A DNA stretch of 64,000 nucleotides from Chinchilla lanigera (GCF_000276665.1 NW_004955447.1:15697244-15761243), one strand, 5' to 3'; shown: positions 1 through 12,392, counted from the first letter of the stretch. Made by a program: numbers and translations. Notes: generated by a model from the letters alone, not told the origin.

Positions 1-2705
1 CACTTTGTTTGTAACTCTGTGTTGTCTGTATTGTGCTTGTGATATGTTGTAAAATGTTGTATGTCTGTTAATGTTTCCCTCCTTTTATCTTTAAAAAAAA
101 AAGTCTCAACTATGATGATAATGATTGAAATCAGTGGTTTTATAGAACCAAGCAAAATTTCTCCTAAAATGTAATCAATAATTCACATTTTTCTTTTAGT
201 ATCTTTTCTGCCAACCCCAACATACCAGGTCCCTTGAAGCCAAATCATGAAGTTTGTGGCAAACCTGCCTTACTCTGTTCTGCTGTGGGTTTCCATTCTA
301 GGTCACATTTGGAGTCGACTGCCTTTCGAGTGGAGGGCATATAAACCTTCTGTTTGCCCATTTTCCCTTCTTTTTAAAAGGCCCTGCCCGCCTTGCTTCT
401 CCTTTGGTGTCCTCCAGGGAATTGGTTTACCTTACGTGAAGGGCAGAGGGAACCAAGCAGGAAATTGATGTCTTAACAACGATGACAAGAATGAGGGTCA
501 TTGGGATGAAGAGGAAAACTGACACTTAAATTGTCCTCTGTGGTTTCTTAATGACTTGTTGTGGCTTGGAGTCTTATGCTGCTTCTCATAAAAGGAAACC
601 AAACGTATACTGAGGTTTGTTGAAATGCCAGAGTGAATGAAGCTTTTCAGGATAGCAAACATTTTCCTATGGCTTTATGACTGCTGTGATTATGTTAATG
701 CTGGGGAGGGTGATCAGGGACACGGGGTACACCAGGACCACCATGAATCCCATCTCCTGCCATACCCATGCTTTAGATTCCAAGCTTCAATAACAGAATT
801 GTATTAAAAGCTTAACTGTCTGAGCAGTGCACTGTGTACCTAACCTGCTTCTCTCTCCATTGTGCGCTCTTTCTTCTCAAAGGTCAGGACCTGTAGGAGA
901 GATGGTTAAGTGATTGACATCTGGGATTTTTATGCATACCAGAAACCTACACATGAGTGAGGTAGTGACGGAGAGAGATTGCATCCTTTCATTTGCTCTT
1001 TTTAGGGGGAATTGATACAAAAATATCTAGTCTGGATCGTTGATTGGTGCCTTAAACAAATCTAAACCACAGAAATCTTGAAGTAAATTTTAGCATCTGA
1101 GATATGAGAGAGAAGATGGTAAATTCTGGGTTACTTTATAGCAGAAAGAACCCCATTTTCACACAGGGGGTTCAGTTATTAGGAATAAGGCCTGAAAGTG
1201 GTTGCTTCGGGATTTTTTAAAAATGTCTAAGTCAGCAGTTTGGTTAGGCCTGAAAGACTGATGTACATCTTCCAGTTGCTCAAACCACTTATGGCTTCTG
1301 TCCATCAAACGGACTTCCTTCAGGAGTTTTGTTTATGTTTTTGAAAATTGGATCAACTTCTGTAATTATGGCTTCTCTTCCTTTTCCTTTCTACTCTGGA
1401 AGACAAAGCTCACTCTATCTTTTGAGTAACCTTCTTATCTGTGAGAATGAGCTAGGTAAACTGAATTTCTTGGATTGAGACCTGGAATAAAAGTGAATCC
1501 TGACTCTCTGTTCATGAAAAACTATCTGTGCTTAGTATTAATATAATTCTGCTGCATCTTTATCTAATGTGATCAAAGTTTTTGAATTTTTCTTTATCTG
1601 TAATGCTGGGAAATTATAAATTTTGAAAAAATTTTAAAATATAGATTTTTATAGTCTTTGAACTGATGGCTAATTTAATAAAAGATTTGTGTTTGAGTAA
1701 TTAGGCCCTCTTGATTAGGAAAAATTATGATTCGAGTAGTAGGAGAAAGAGCTCCTGGCACTTTACATTTCTAATTAAATTGAATTTCTAGTTGGCAACA
1801 AGCATCTTTTGAGTGACAATTTTACCACAAGATGTTAAAGATGGAAGATAATGGGATTTTCCTCGGTTTTTAAGGTTTCCCATTTGGAAGCCACAGACTA
1901 CCCTGCTTTGGGCTGATCTTGTAAAATCTGGAACTATCCCCCTGTGAAGTGTATGGAGTAAGTGTGGTTTATCGAGGACCATCTTTCTGTTTTTAAATTA
2001 GCACGTTTGTGATGTGTAATAAATAGATTATCAGGGGCACTGGTGCATACACACAGTGAATCTCAATCCTTTCTGCTTCTCCAGGACGATCTTTCATATT
2101 CCCGTTCTCAGTGGTCAAGGAGAAAGTTTGTAGTTCTGTCTTCAGGAATTCCTATGACTATATCCTCTGTTCATATCCTACATCCAAGTGATAAAGAATT
2201 TTTTGGCTTCCTGTTGGCTTAATATTTCTATAGTCTTTCTGTATTTTAAATTATTTTTTCACCATCCCAACACCCCTGTTCTTAACTCCCTGATGTTTCA
2301 AATGATGAACATGTGGGGGTAAAATTGGTGGGTGAACAGGAAGAAAAATAAACTCAATTTACATTTGTTCCAAAATTAGGGGGGAAAAAACCTAAAAGAA
2401 ATAGAAATTTTCAGTTAAAAAATTATTATTATTATTTTTCATGGTGATAATAAAACTGCATTGCTAAATGATATCAACATCTGTGTGGAAAAATGCAAGC
2501 AGACACTCCTGTTGGAGGAGCAGGTGTGAGAGCTGGTGATGAACCACGGAAAAGCTGCTTGTTGCCTCAGTCTAGTTGCTAAGTAGAGCCCCATGATGTT
2601 GCAGTGTAGATCTGAGGTGTCCTTGCGTACCTGAAGGTGATTGGAACCTGGGAGCACTATACTCATCAGTGGAGTCACGCACTGTTAAGTTCAGTAGCTA
2701 AATGG
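1..2705. other. Unassigned AT-rich DNA, no gene or clear repeat
   Basis: No coding region, RNA gene or recognisable interspersed repeat was found. The first ~100 bases are T/G-rich and end in a 10-base A run (about 92-101), which could be the tail of a retroposed element cut by the window edge. Open frames here are shorter than 80 codons and show no family resemblance. Confidence 0.6.
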
Positions 2706-2707
2706 GC

Positions 2708-2998
2708 TATGAGGAGGTAGGGTCTGTTTGGAAGAGGGGGGTCACTGGGGTGTGACCCGGAAGGGTATATCTTTCTTCCCAGTGCCTCATTTTTCTCTCA
2801 CTGCTTCCTGGTCACCATGAGGAGAGCAGCTTTCTTCTCCCCAGCCCCTACCCCCCCCACAGCTGTTTTCCCCTGGGAAAACAGTCAGCTATCTATGGAC
2901 TGAGGCCTCTGAAATCGTGAGCCAAAATAAACACCTCCTCCTTTAAGCTGTGAGTGTGGAGTACTGTGTCTCCAGGATGAGGAGAGTGACTAAGACAG
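2708..2998 (+). mobile_element. Solitary LTR, MaLR-like rodent family (copy A), 5' truncated
   Basis: The block has the layout of an ERVL-MaLR type LTR: a 'gggtcactgggg' segment, a pyrimidine-rich 'ctctcactgcttcctggtc' segment, a 'tatggactgaggcctctgaa' segment, then 'gccaaaataaacacctcctc' holding the AATAAA polyadenylation signal, and the terminal 'gactaagacag'. Related copies lie at 21.8 and 60.6 kb on this strand and at 17.5 and 49.5 kb on the other. No internal retroviral sequence is attached, so it is a solo LTR or fragment. Confidence 0.7.
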
Positions 2999-3249
2999 CG
3001 GGTGTGGTTGTTCTGGTCCTTGTGTGCAGTTGTTTCAATCTAAGAAGGATAAGGAGTGAAATGCTCTTGCTTCCTGGTATTCAGGTTGTCATTTAAATGT
3101 ATAATGAGTTTAATTTGAATTTTAAAATGACAATGATTACTGTTCTTAAAGCAAGTCATCCTAATGAGCATTTGCTGAGGACTTATGTTTCCAGTACTAG
3201 AAAAATGCTCTGCTTGTGCTCTTTGATCTAGCAGTCATTTCAATGCTTA

Positions 3250-3362
3250 GTGCCTAGGGGTCAGCTCATTGTATAGATGAAGAAACTAAGGTAGTGAGAA
3301 GCCATGTACCTTGGCCAGGTAAAGAAGGTCATGTTGGCATCCAGATGCAGAACTGTGTGTAG
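3250..3362 (-). repeat. MIR SINE fragment
   Basis: Antisense MIR core: 'attgtatagatgaagaaact' matches the family's 'tttacagatgaggaaactga' landmark, followed by a diverged 'ccttggccagg' segment. MIRs are inactive tRNA-derived SINEs shared by all mammals. A second antisense MIR follows within 50 bases. Confidence 0.65.
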
Positions 3363-3407
3363 GTCTGTTATTCTCCATTCTAAAAACAGACATGTCTTGC
3401 GCAGTTA

Positions 3408-3597
3408 TGCCAGTTTCCACATGTTCTTAGTGATGTTGTTTTTAATCTTCAAAACAATCTTCAGAGTGAAGACCTGGATATTCCCACCTCACAGATAAGG
3501 AAACTGAACATCAACAAGGTGAAGCATCTCACTCAAGACAGTGAGAGTGGGAGGTGATAAAGCCAGATTGGACCCTGGGGCTTCCAGCTCCAAGTCA
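3408..3597 (-). repeat. MIR SINE
   Basis: Antisense MIR with the landmarks in order: 'aatcttcaaaacaatcttc', 'cctcacagataaggaaactg', 'catctcactcaagacagtga', then 'agccagattggaccctgggg'. It is more complete than the copy just upstream, so the two are probably separate insertions rather than one broken element. Confidence 0.75.
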
Positions 3598-3844
3598 GAA
3601 AGGGGTCTCAAAATTGTTAAAGTGACAATATACCTGGAAGTCATGGCCCTCTTTGTAAACGGCATTTAGGAACATTATGCTCTTCCTAGAACATGAGAAA
3701 AGAATGGAGTATTTAATCCCACCCTAGAACAACTGTAATAGCAGGAAAATAAATCTGCATGTGTGAAATAAAAAATCAGCCTATGAGAAATGTGTGCAAA
3801 TATGCCGCCCAGACTTTCTTGCGGTGACTACCAAGGAAAGGGTG

Positions 3845-4205
3845 GTGTCAGCCTGCCGTGATTGCAGCTTTGTGGTTCTGCCTTGGCATTCAGTGTGGCC
3901 TGCTTCTCCCCAGCCTGCTTCTGGCTAGCAACTGGGAATGACAGGGGAGGAGAGCGGGGCTTGCTGTTTCATGAGAAGCTTCTCAATGGGGAGCTTCGCT
4001 CTGAGGCAGCCCACCAGCCTGGCTAAGACTTTTGTAGAAGTCGCTGCTGTCTGAGGCTCTTGCTGGACTCTTCTCTCTCTCCTTTCCCCAATTCTGCCCC
4101 TCTCTCTTCTGCCCTTCTTAAGCACTTTCCTAATAAATCTATTTTATTTCCGATTCTGCGTTGGCACCTTTACCTTGGAAGACCCAAACTGATGCCCATC
4201 CTGAA
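3845..4205 (+). mobile_element. Probable ERV class I-type LTR fragment
   Basis: A GC-richer block ends in a pyrimidine-rich stretch (4070-4115) followed by 'cctaataaatctattttatt', which carries an AATAAA signal, then 'ggcacctttaccttggaaga' and 'cccaaactgatgcccatcc'. This order (signal, short R, U5 with 'tgaaagacccaaac'-like text) is that of many ERV1 LTR 3' halves. No internal sequence follows. The family is not identified and the 5' boundary is uncertain. Confidence 0.45.
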
Positions 4206-4755
4206 ACACTATTGGGCGGTGGGGGGGAGGTAAGCATGGAATGAAGTATGGTTAATTAGTGTTTATTTGTGAGTTTACGTTCATTTTGTCACCTGCTAAT
4301 ATTTGCTAGCAGGTGGCTGATACTAATAATAACACTTTACAAAAAATTATAAGAAGGAAACCTTTTTCAAAATGAAAGTAATTTATCCACACACCTAATT
4401 TCTTTGGGAGAGGGAAAACTACCATTATGTTATGTAGCAATCGCAACTCTTTGCCAAGCTTGAGGCATCATAACAGAAGCATAGACACACTGTATGTCTA
4501 AAATTTGTTTTGCATGTTTAGAAGTTTGATTTTATTTTTACCCATAAATGAACTGACCAAGTGAGACTGACTCATGCCAACTATTTTCACATTTAAATGA
4601 ATATATAAATCAAAATTCCAGTTATTTGGTTTATAATGACTTGTTAGAGAGTAGTTTATTATAATAACATTAAATTATTGCTGCTATTATAGCTTCTACT
4701 CATAACAAACGGGGAAAGGTTGACCGTAGTCAGAACTTGTGTACTTTGAGCTGTG
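4206..4755. other. Unassigned AT-rich DNA
   Basis: No gene or recognisable repeat was seen. A run of G (about 4216-4226) is the only low-complexity feature. Confidence 0.5.
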
Positions 4756-4759
4756 CTGA

Positions 4760-5112
4760 TGACATCTTTGGGTGATAATCTGTTTGAAATCTAAGTTTTT
4801 ATTATTTTTCCCCTTTGTAAAAATAATACATACTATTGTAGAAAATTGAGAAAATAGACAAGCCAAAGGCAAAGCAAAATAACGCAATAATGACATTATT
4901 TATAATCCCTTCACTTAGAGATTATTCTTGCTAACATCTTGTTGTATATTTTTCAGCATTATTTACTATGCACACATAAAATATTTTAAATATAGTGCAC
5001 TGTGCTTGCTTTTTTATATTATGCCTTTTTGCTCAGAAATACAACTTGAATGTTTTCTCACTGTAGTAAATATTCTTCTGTTACATTGTTTCTTAGCTTT
5101 TTTTTTGGAGTT
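4760..5112. repeat. Ancient LINE-like repeat (old L1 3' region type)
   Basis: Text such as 'tactattgtagaaaattgag', 'tataatcccttcacttagag', 'ttgctaacatcttgttgtat' and 'taaatattcttctgttacat' follows, in order, an ancient eutherian interspersed repeat that I associate with old L1 3' regions. Related pieces occur at 20.6, 54.8 and 60.4 kb. The family name is uncertain. Confidence 0.45.
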
Positions 5113-5665
5113 ATGACATTACAACAGAGTTATGGTCTTTCTCCCTTGAACATGGACTTTTACACAAAACGCTTTAGGCAAATTTTAGAAGTTTCACTGC
5201 TTTAAAACAGTCCACAAATTTTCTGTCCCTACTTATGTCCTCATGTGACTGAGATCTTTTCTATTTTTTGTTGTAGTCTTCTTCTTCTCAAAATTGCCAC
5301 TACAACTTCACGATTACAACTCTGTCCTAAGGGTTAATAGTAAACAACCAGCATCCACAGGACTAGAAGAAATGTGAACAGCTTTTAAACATTTTCTCTT
5401 TGGGAATGTTAGATTAAACACTTGAAAACTTTTTGAAACATTTCCTTTGTAACGGTTTTTAAGGTCATGTTTTTAGAAAATATCAATGTTGGTAGATTTT
5501 CAAGTTTGAAAATGAATTTGACTTTTAAAAACAGTCCTGAAATTTTCATTGATAGGATTAAATAAACTGAGTAACAGCATTTTGCTTATTTAAAAATTTA
5601 CTGTAAGAGATTAAACTTTTTCTTCACAAGTTGCTCTATGGATGGTGTAAAATGGGAGATTTCAA
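5113..5665. other. Unassigned AT-rich DNA
   Basis: No gene, RNA gene or recognisable repeat was seen in this stretch. Confidence 0.5.
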
Positions 5666-5818
5666 AAGTGGGCACAGTGGCACATTCCTGTAATCCCAAC
5701 TACTCAGGAGGCTGAGGCAAGAGTATTACAAATTCAAGATCAGCCTGCACAACTGAGTGAGAGGGACCCTGTCAGAGAGAGAGTGAAAGAAAGAGAGAGA
5801 GAGAGAAAGAGAGAGAAA
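5666..5818 (+). repeat. B1-type SINE with GA-rich tail
   Basis: 'ggcacagtggcacattcctg', 'taatcccaactactcaggag', 'gctgaggcaagagtattaca' and 'gatcagcctgcacaactgag' are the consecutive landmarks of a 7SL-derived B1 SINE. It ends with a diverged 'accctgtc' and runs into a GA/GAAA microsatellite (5774-5818) that probably grew from its tail. There is no internal 29-bp duplication. I could not find convincing target-site duplications. Confidence 0.8.
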
Positions 5819-5872
5819 CATCAAGTTAACTACTCAAAATTAGCAAACTCATTTTTGTAAACATGGATATCT

Positions 5873-6318
5873 TTCTGTATTAGCTCATTTTTTGTTACTG
5901 TAACAAAGTACCAGAGGCTGGACAACGTTTCAAAGAAAAGAGCTTATTCATTGCACAGTTCTAGAGGTTGGGGGCGTGGCACTCACACAGCTCTGGCGAA
6001 GACCTTGCGGTGGATGACACTGCAGTGGTGGGAATACACGTGAGAAGAAGTCAATCACATGGTCAGACAGGAAGCCAGAGAATGGTTCAGGAGTCAGGGT
6101 CAGGCTTTTATAACAACCTGGTCTCACGAGAACTCACAGGGGCTCCCAGAGAACCACTTCAGTCCATGTGAGGACAGTGCCCCAGTGACCTAAGGACCTC
6201 CCATATGGGGCCTCCTCTTAAAGATTCCACTGCCTCTTAATGTCATTACACTGGGCAGTAAGCCTCCTAAACATGTAAGCTTGTGGGGGGAGCACACCAT
6301 ATCCAAACCATGGAAGTT
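5873..6318 (-). mobile_element. MaLR/MLT1-MST-type LTR, antisense
   Basis: On the + strand it opens with 'ctgtattagctcattttttg' and 'ttactgtaacaaagtaccag', the reverse complement of a MaLR LTR 3' end. It continues through 'cacagttctagaggttgggg', 'ggtctcacgagaactcacag' and 'cactgcctcttaatgtcatt', and closes with 'accatatccaaaccatgg', the LTR 5' start. It looks nearly full length and solitary. Confidence 0.75.
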
Positions 6319-6319
6319 T

Positions 6320-7110
6320 GCTTAAAAGAAAATCTATATCGTTACCGGGGTGCTTAATTTTATGTGTAGTTGACTAGGCTATGTTTTGTACTAAAATCAC
6401 ACATATGTATGATTCACACACCATCTGAACAGTTCATATGTCATCCAGTAGTATGCATATTGTTGTCTTCAGTAACACTCAGCACTTTCCCCATCAATAC
6501 CCTCTCACAGGAATCCTAACAAGAATGTCGTAGGAAACAGATTTGGGTTGTTTTTCTATCACTGTGGCCAAGACGTGGTCATCATGATTCACCATGGCTC
6601 TGAAGTGAGACAGGAGACATTTGGAAGCAATTTCTGTCACAGCAGCTATCACCATGTGGATATCTAGGTCATGGTTACTGAATGATTAAATGATTATCTT
6701 GTCTTTGGCATCTGCAAATATTTTCATGTTTCTTTCAGTGCTGCTGTAGTAATTCCCTCAAATTCTGAGTATGTGCAATTTGCATGGATGGAAAGTCAGT
6801 CTAGCAGCCTGTGGCTGCAGAAAAGTGCTTGGTCATTGTTATTTGGAAGGCTTCTCGTGTCATCTTTCCAAGAGGAGCAGAGAGATGTGACAGTGAAAAA
6901 CTGGCGCTCAGAGACTTTGTAGGCTCACGCAGGCTGCATTCTGACTGCAACACAAGAGCCAGCTGTGAGAGCTGGAAGGTTCGAATCTTCTACGATGTCA
7001 CTGCTCAGAGATTGAGTGGCTTTTATCCTATGAACAAGATTATCACAGAAAATCACGTTACATGAACCAGCTCTAAAACATACCACCTGGATGAGAACTC
7101 TTTAGAAGGC
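6320..7110. other. Unassigned DNA
   Basis: No gene or clear repeat. An 84-codon open frame at 6811-7065 has no recognisable similarity and does not start in a Kozak context. Confidence 0.5.
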
Positions 7111-7113
7111 AAG

Positions 7114-7115
<2 letters not shown>

Positions 7116-7153
<38 letters not shown>

Positions 7154-7160
7154 ACACACA
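7116..7160. repeat. (CA)n microsatellite
   Basis: About 22 CA dinucleotides with one interruption ('actcac' near 7147). Confidence 0.95.
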
Positions 7161-10100
7161 GTGAACGAGTGCAGTCTTCAAAAGTACATAAAATTTTGTG
7201 TCAGCTGTTTTCTTAGGCTTCCAAAGCATCCATCTAGGCTCTCTGAATTACACACACGTAATTAACATGTCCAGATACAGCTTAATATGAATGTCTAGGT
7301 TTACAAATATTTTATCCGGTTGAAAGTCTTGGCAAGTCGGTCAACATGATTCAAAGATGTATAGCAATATATTTTGATTCATTTGCAAGCTGACATTTTG
7401 GAGAACACAATATAATAGAAATATAAATTTTCTAGTTATGCCTGGGCCAAAATGAATAACTAATTGAATTTCTTAAAATAAGTATTGCTGGAATCTTTGT
7501 CTTTGGATGCTCTGACTTGTTTTCCTTTGTCCTTTGATATCACTACACTGGTTTCCCCAGAGGACGTTGACATTGACAGAGAAAGACCAAAGGAGCCTTT
7601 GTGACTTCACCCAAATGTCATAACAAAAGTGGGGCTTAGCATGCTTCTGAGGGATTGACTTTCAAGCAGGAACAGGGTTGTTTTGGAAACTTAACTGTTG
7701 ACGTTGTTATTATTTCTCATGAGTGATTAGGTTGATAGATCAATCCCCCTTGCATTTAGTGTAATCCCTACAGGCAGGAGTGTGGAGCCCATCAGAACAG
7801 AAGCTGTGTCTCTGAAGCTTGGCCAAAGCTTTCTTCTCTGCAAGAAGAGTATCATTTGCTGTGAGACCTCAAACTATTTTCTTAATGGGAAGGCTACAGA
7901 TTTTGAACCACCCTGGTACCACTAATATATCTTTAAAAATTTAAAGAATAAATTTAGAAAACAGTGGACATTTGTAAAAGGTCAGTCAAGGCATAAACAT
8001 TATAGATGTTAGAATTCTTTTGACTAGTACCTTTTGATTGTGCCCTATAATCAGTAGGAGCTCAATAAATATTTTCTGAAAGTTGAATAAGTAAGCAGGG
8101 AGTAGTTGCTCATTATAAATCATGGCAGAAGTATGTTTTTACAGATATCATTGAAACACAATCATATCTTCTTGACCTCCTTTTGCCTTTATTAGTGTGT
8201 TTTGACTGATACTAACAAGATGCTAGTTGAGTGGAGATGCTTATAATGTAAAAACACGATTTTTACCATCTTCTAGCACTTCACAAAGGTCAAGAGGGTA
8301 GATAAACAACTTCCTACAGCTGCTGCTACATCTGGCACACGCCTACAACAGAAAATGTGTACTGAAAAGATAAACACATCAGGTTGTACGCACTTGCACG
8401 CCTGTGCCTTTTGTGTCTGAACTTGACCTTTAGCAATTAATATTAAAACCAGGCTTGACAATAATGAGTAACGAATTCAAATGAAGTAGCACTGAATTGG
8501 AATTACCAGCAATCCCAAGAGGGTAGATTTCTCCGGAAGTTTTGAAGTTAAGTTTGATTTTGTAATCCTGGTTCAATACCTTATCTGTGTTGTTTCCTTC
8601 TGGGAACCATCTCATCTTGATTCCTGCCCAGCTTTAGGTCCTTTAATGAGTTTCTACTTGACTAATGTGGAACATGAATTGTTCCATCTAGGTTGATTTA
8701 CTTCTGTATGGAGATTTGCCAAATTTTACTTTGCTTTTGTCCTCTTGACGATGCTCCCGGTTCTCAGATTGTGTGACACTCAGGATATATCTAAAATTAG
8801 CAGGTGATTCTTTTAAAGATGTATCAGACAGAATTCTGTAGTAGCTTTCAAGTGACATAATCTATAGGTTGATTATCTTTTATATTTCTCATAAATATTA
8901 CTGATGGCTCAGAGCCTTAAAAAGAGCTAGATAATGGACTCTCACTGAAAACCTTAAAAAGTGAAGTGTGGGGAAGAGGTATGACATTGTAACGTTTGCT
9001 CACTGTATTTGCAATGAAGCACAGAAGGCTTTCAATAAATAGTGAATCAAAGAAAAACCTCAATTCCAAGTTGATTTTTCTATCCACTAAACTACACTTA
9101 CTTTCTAAAAAAGAGTACTGAACACAGAACTATTGATCATCTTATTTGCTAAATAACATCCAGATGCCGTGAGTGACATTACTGGGAAACTGTCAAATAT
9201 TTCAATTACAAATATTTTCACAGATGAGGCTTTGTCCCTATATGTGAGAACTGGTTTATAAGCTTTATAGTTTCACTTCTCCCCTTTCTTCCCCTTTTTG
9301 GCCACAAGCAACCACTGATTTAGCTACATTTGCTTTATTATTGTTGTTATTATTTAAATACAGCTGAAGTTTCTAGAAAAACATTTGAATGGACCGTTTT
9401 TCTCTGCAGTAACTAATACAGCCTTGGTGGTGGTCAGTTCTGTATGAAAACTCGAGCAGTGAATGCAGGTACTCAGGTATAATCTTTTACTTTGCTTTTA
9501 CCAAATTGTGAGGTGAGCACTTTCTAAAGATCTCCTCTGTCCTGATTAGCATTGAGAGAAGGTGGGCAAACCAGGCCAGAGCCATGGGACGGGAGCAGGC
9601 TGCTATTTAAAAGGAGGAGAGTTACTCTAAGGCCAATAAGTGGGTGAAGGGATAAATCACACAGAGTTCTTTGGCTACACAGTGCTCTTCTGAACTCGGT
9701 CAACATCTGATGAGCTTTTACTTTTCACAGCATCCTCTGAAGGCAGCGATAGGGTGAGGAAATGTCATGTATGGTCTGTGTTAGATACCTGTCAGTCGGT
9801 TTACAGATACCCTACAGAGCACAGTATTTTGGTTGTTCTTAAGGCCAGAGCCACAGCAGCAGGAGGTGTTACATTCAGGCGCTTCTAGGAATAGGGGTCA
9901 CTGGAATACAGTGTAATATTTTCTCTTTCAGAGAGATCAAAATATTATTTAACAAACATCTTACATTTTCGATCTGCACAAAGCCTTGTAAATGTATGCT
10001 GCTTTGAAATTTAGTAGCACCACACCTATTGACATAGAAAAGTACTAGGAAAACTCAAAGCCCCTTTATTGGTAAGAGCTGGGGAGCCGGGTCAGTCTGT

Positions 10101-10395
10101 AGTTCTGCCCCAGTGGTACCGACTTCTGTACCTGTGACCTTCCGTGATGTGCTGGTGGCGTAGAGCACCCCTAATAAAAAGCACAGTGCCTTTGCCATCG
10201 TAGCTATTGTGAACATCTATGAAAGAACGAGAGGCTAGGAATAGGCTTCAGTGAGCGATGGCCTGGCTGGTCTCCTCTGTTCTGGGTTAGGTTGCTGTCA
10301 CGGAGCAGCAAGTACTCCGAATGATTACAAAGCCATGACGTGGTTGAGTGGAGAATTTATGGAATTCAGCTCTACTTAGAATATGATGGAGGTTG
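7161..10395. other. Unassigned DNA with one short L2/MIR tail
   Basis: The stretch is mostly AT-rich and single-copy in appearance. At about 8030-8098 the text 'tgtgccctataatcagtagg' followed by 'agctcaataaatattttctg' is a sense L2/MIR 3'-end remnant. Nothing else was recognised, and open frames are at most 62 codons. Confidence 0.5.
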
Positions 10396-10399
10396 CTGT

Positions 10400-10505
10400 G
10401 TGTTAAATGCTACCCAAGGACAATGAGGAAGAAGAATGATGCATGGTCCCTGTTTTCAAAGGGTTTTTAATCTAGCTAGGAAGGTAGAACTAAAAGACTT
10501 TTTAC
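10400..10505 (-). repeat. L2 LINE 3'-end fragment, antisense
   Basis: 'tgtgtgttaaatgctaccca', 'catggtccctgttttcaaag' and 'ggtttttaatctagctagga' follow the reverse complement of the L2 3' end (the 'ccctcatggagcttacattc' region). The copy is strongly diverged. Confidence 0.5.
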
Positions 10506-11149
10506 AATAGCACATTCAGAGGAATCTAAATGTCATAACATTCAATTGTCTGTTGAGACTTGGGAGCTATTACTCTTATTGTCTTATTTCATTTACCTTC
10601 AAACAGTTCCTGGCATTAGGCAGAATCATGGAAAGTTTGAGTGAAATGGTTCCTCTCGGACACCCTTGATACCTGTAAGTTCAACTCCTCATCCTCCATG
10701 CATCTCGCAAGAACCCTGAGAGGTTAAATGTTTAAGATCACAGCTCACACAGTCAGTGTTAATGCTCACTAACTCCCTAGGACTTGGGTGTCAAAGCACG
10801 CTGGAGTCCAGGCTCATGCCAGGAGCTTGCTTTGTTGCTAAGTGGGGTCTCTTTGTTTTGTGATATTAAGCCCACTGTTGCTGGGCTTCCAAGGCAGATG
10901 CAGCTTGCACTGAATTCTACTCCTCAGCAAACACGTTCACTGCTAAAGTGTGACTGCATTCCCTCTTAAACAAACAAACAATCTTCCAAACAACCCTCTG
11001 AAACGAGTATGTTGGGATGATACCCGTAATCTGCAAAATGTAAGAAATGCCTGCATTTACTAATGTCATCCGATATTTAACATTTCTTGCCCCCCGTGTC
11101 ACAGACCTCTGCTCCTCGCGTGCTCCACCTTGATGGTCATGACCCCACA
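10506..11149. other. Unassigned DNA with possible MIR traces
   Basis: Around 10670-10770, 'accctgagaggttaaatgtt' followed by 'aagatcacagctcacacagt' resembles antisense MIR text, but too weakly to define an element. At 11005-11050 'tgataccc' and 'ctgcaaaatgtaagaaat' may be the other half of the MIR that follows. Confidence 0.4.
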
Positions 11150-11290
11150 GTGAGACAGACAACGAGGCTTAGAGAGTCTAAGTAACTTGTCCGAGGCCTC
11201 GGAGATAACAGGCTCCTGAGTCACGCTGTGAACTCATGAAGTGGAGCTTCAGAACCTGTGCTCCTAACCGCAGTTCTGTACCACTTGTCA
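11150..11290 (-). repeat. MIR SINE, antisense
   Basis: 'gagacagacaacgaggctta', 'gagagtctaagtaacttgtc' and 'gaacctgtgctcctaaccgc' match in order the antisense MIR landmarks for the gaggctcagagaggttaagt / acttgccc / gtgctcttaaccac region. Confidence 0.7.
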
Positions 11291-11302
11291 ATTTTATTTT
11301 TT

Positions 11303-11390
11303 ATTTATTTTTTGTGGTGTTAAGGATTGAACTCAGGATCCCTTCATGGTCAGCAGATACTCTGCCACTTAAACCACACCGCCAGCGCTA
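11303..11390 (-). mobile_element. ID-related SINE of a divergent lineage
   Basis: The + strand reads 'ttttttgtggtgttaaggat', 'tgaactcaggatcccttcat', then 'actctgccacttaaaccaca' and 'ccgccagcgc'. On the minus strand this gives a tRNA-like head 'gctggcggtgtggtttaagt' instead of the 'ggctggggatttagctcagt' head of the other ID copies here. I recall this head from ID-like SINEs of beaver and kangaroo-rat relatives (IDL type). It is more diverged than the main ID set, and I see no clear target-site duplication. Confidence 0.55.
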
Positions 11391-12390
11391 GTGTGTGTAT
11401 TTTTAAACACCAGGCTCTTTGAAGTTGGTGTGATGGGCGCCCCATGCACGCTGAGCTACTGAATCACAAATCCAGGCAGAGCTGGGCTGTGTGCTCAGCC
11501 GGACTCCACATACACACGTTCCCTCTTCAGACCCTTGACCCACACAAGACCTATCCCAGGCCACGTCTTCGTTGGGTGGGAATTTAAACACAGGGCCCTA
11601 GCGCTTACATTTGCTAGCACTGTTTCTTCTTCTCAAAGCTGTCAGAGTTAGTGACAAATTTGGAAGGACTGGATTGATATGAAAACATCACAAAGTTGTA
11701 GAACTTTCAGTATCCCACAGAACTAACAATCTGATGAGAAGAGAAGGCAATTTTTTTTTCCCTAGAGTTTCTTTCTTAAAAAGTAAAGGAAATAAGAATG
11801 GACAAAAGAAACACAACCTCCGGGAGTTCAGGCTGGAAATCACTCTAGAGCAGTCAGCCTGGAAGGAGCCTCCCGCCCTGCCGAACGCCAGGGTCTGTGA
11901 CATCTCATCCACCCAGATGGGCTTCAGATTTGATTAGGCCTTTGGAATTCAGCGTAGAAAATGGGCTGTTAAAAAGTCAGGAGAGGAGAGAGTGGGCCTG
12001 TGCCTCTTAGGGTGGGATGCCCGGCAGGAAGTGTTCTGACGTGCTGACAATGAGGAAACAGGCCGCGTTTTGTTTATTTTCTCATAAAGTGCTGATGAAC
12101 AAATGAGGGAGTTGCATTACGGGGCTCCGAAGGCAAGCTGTGAAAGGAGATTGGGGTTTATCAGCTGTTTAGCCTGGTTTCCTCTGGAAAGAATGCTTAC
12201 GGCCGGGCCGCAAGTCTGCGTGTCCACCCCCTCACCCTGCTGCTCTGCTTGTCCTTGTGCCCCTTGATAACTTCGAATGTCTCAAAAGTAAGTCAACTCT
12301 TTTTTGGCAGATGGGGAGACTGTGGGAGCCCTGGATTCCTTGATGATAAGAAAAAATGGACGATAAAGGCATTTCCACAAGGCAAATAAC

Positions 12391-12391
<1 letters not shown>
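11391..12391. other. Unassigned, GC-moderate single-copy DNA
   Basis: No gene or repeat was recognised. Several overlapping short open frames on both strands (11403-11937) argue against coding use. The 12.0-12.25 kb part reads like unique DNA and is discussed in the findings. Confidence 0.45.
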
Positions 12392-12392
<1 letters not shown>

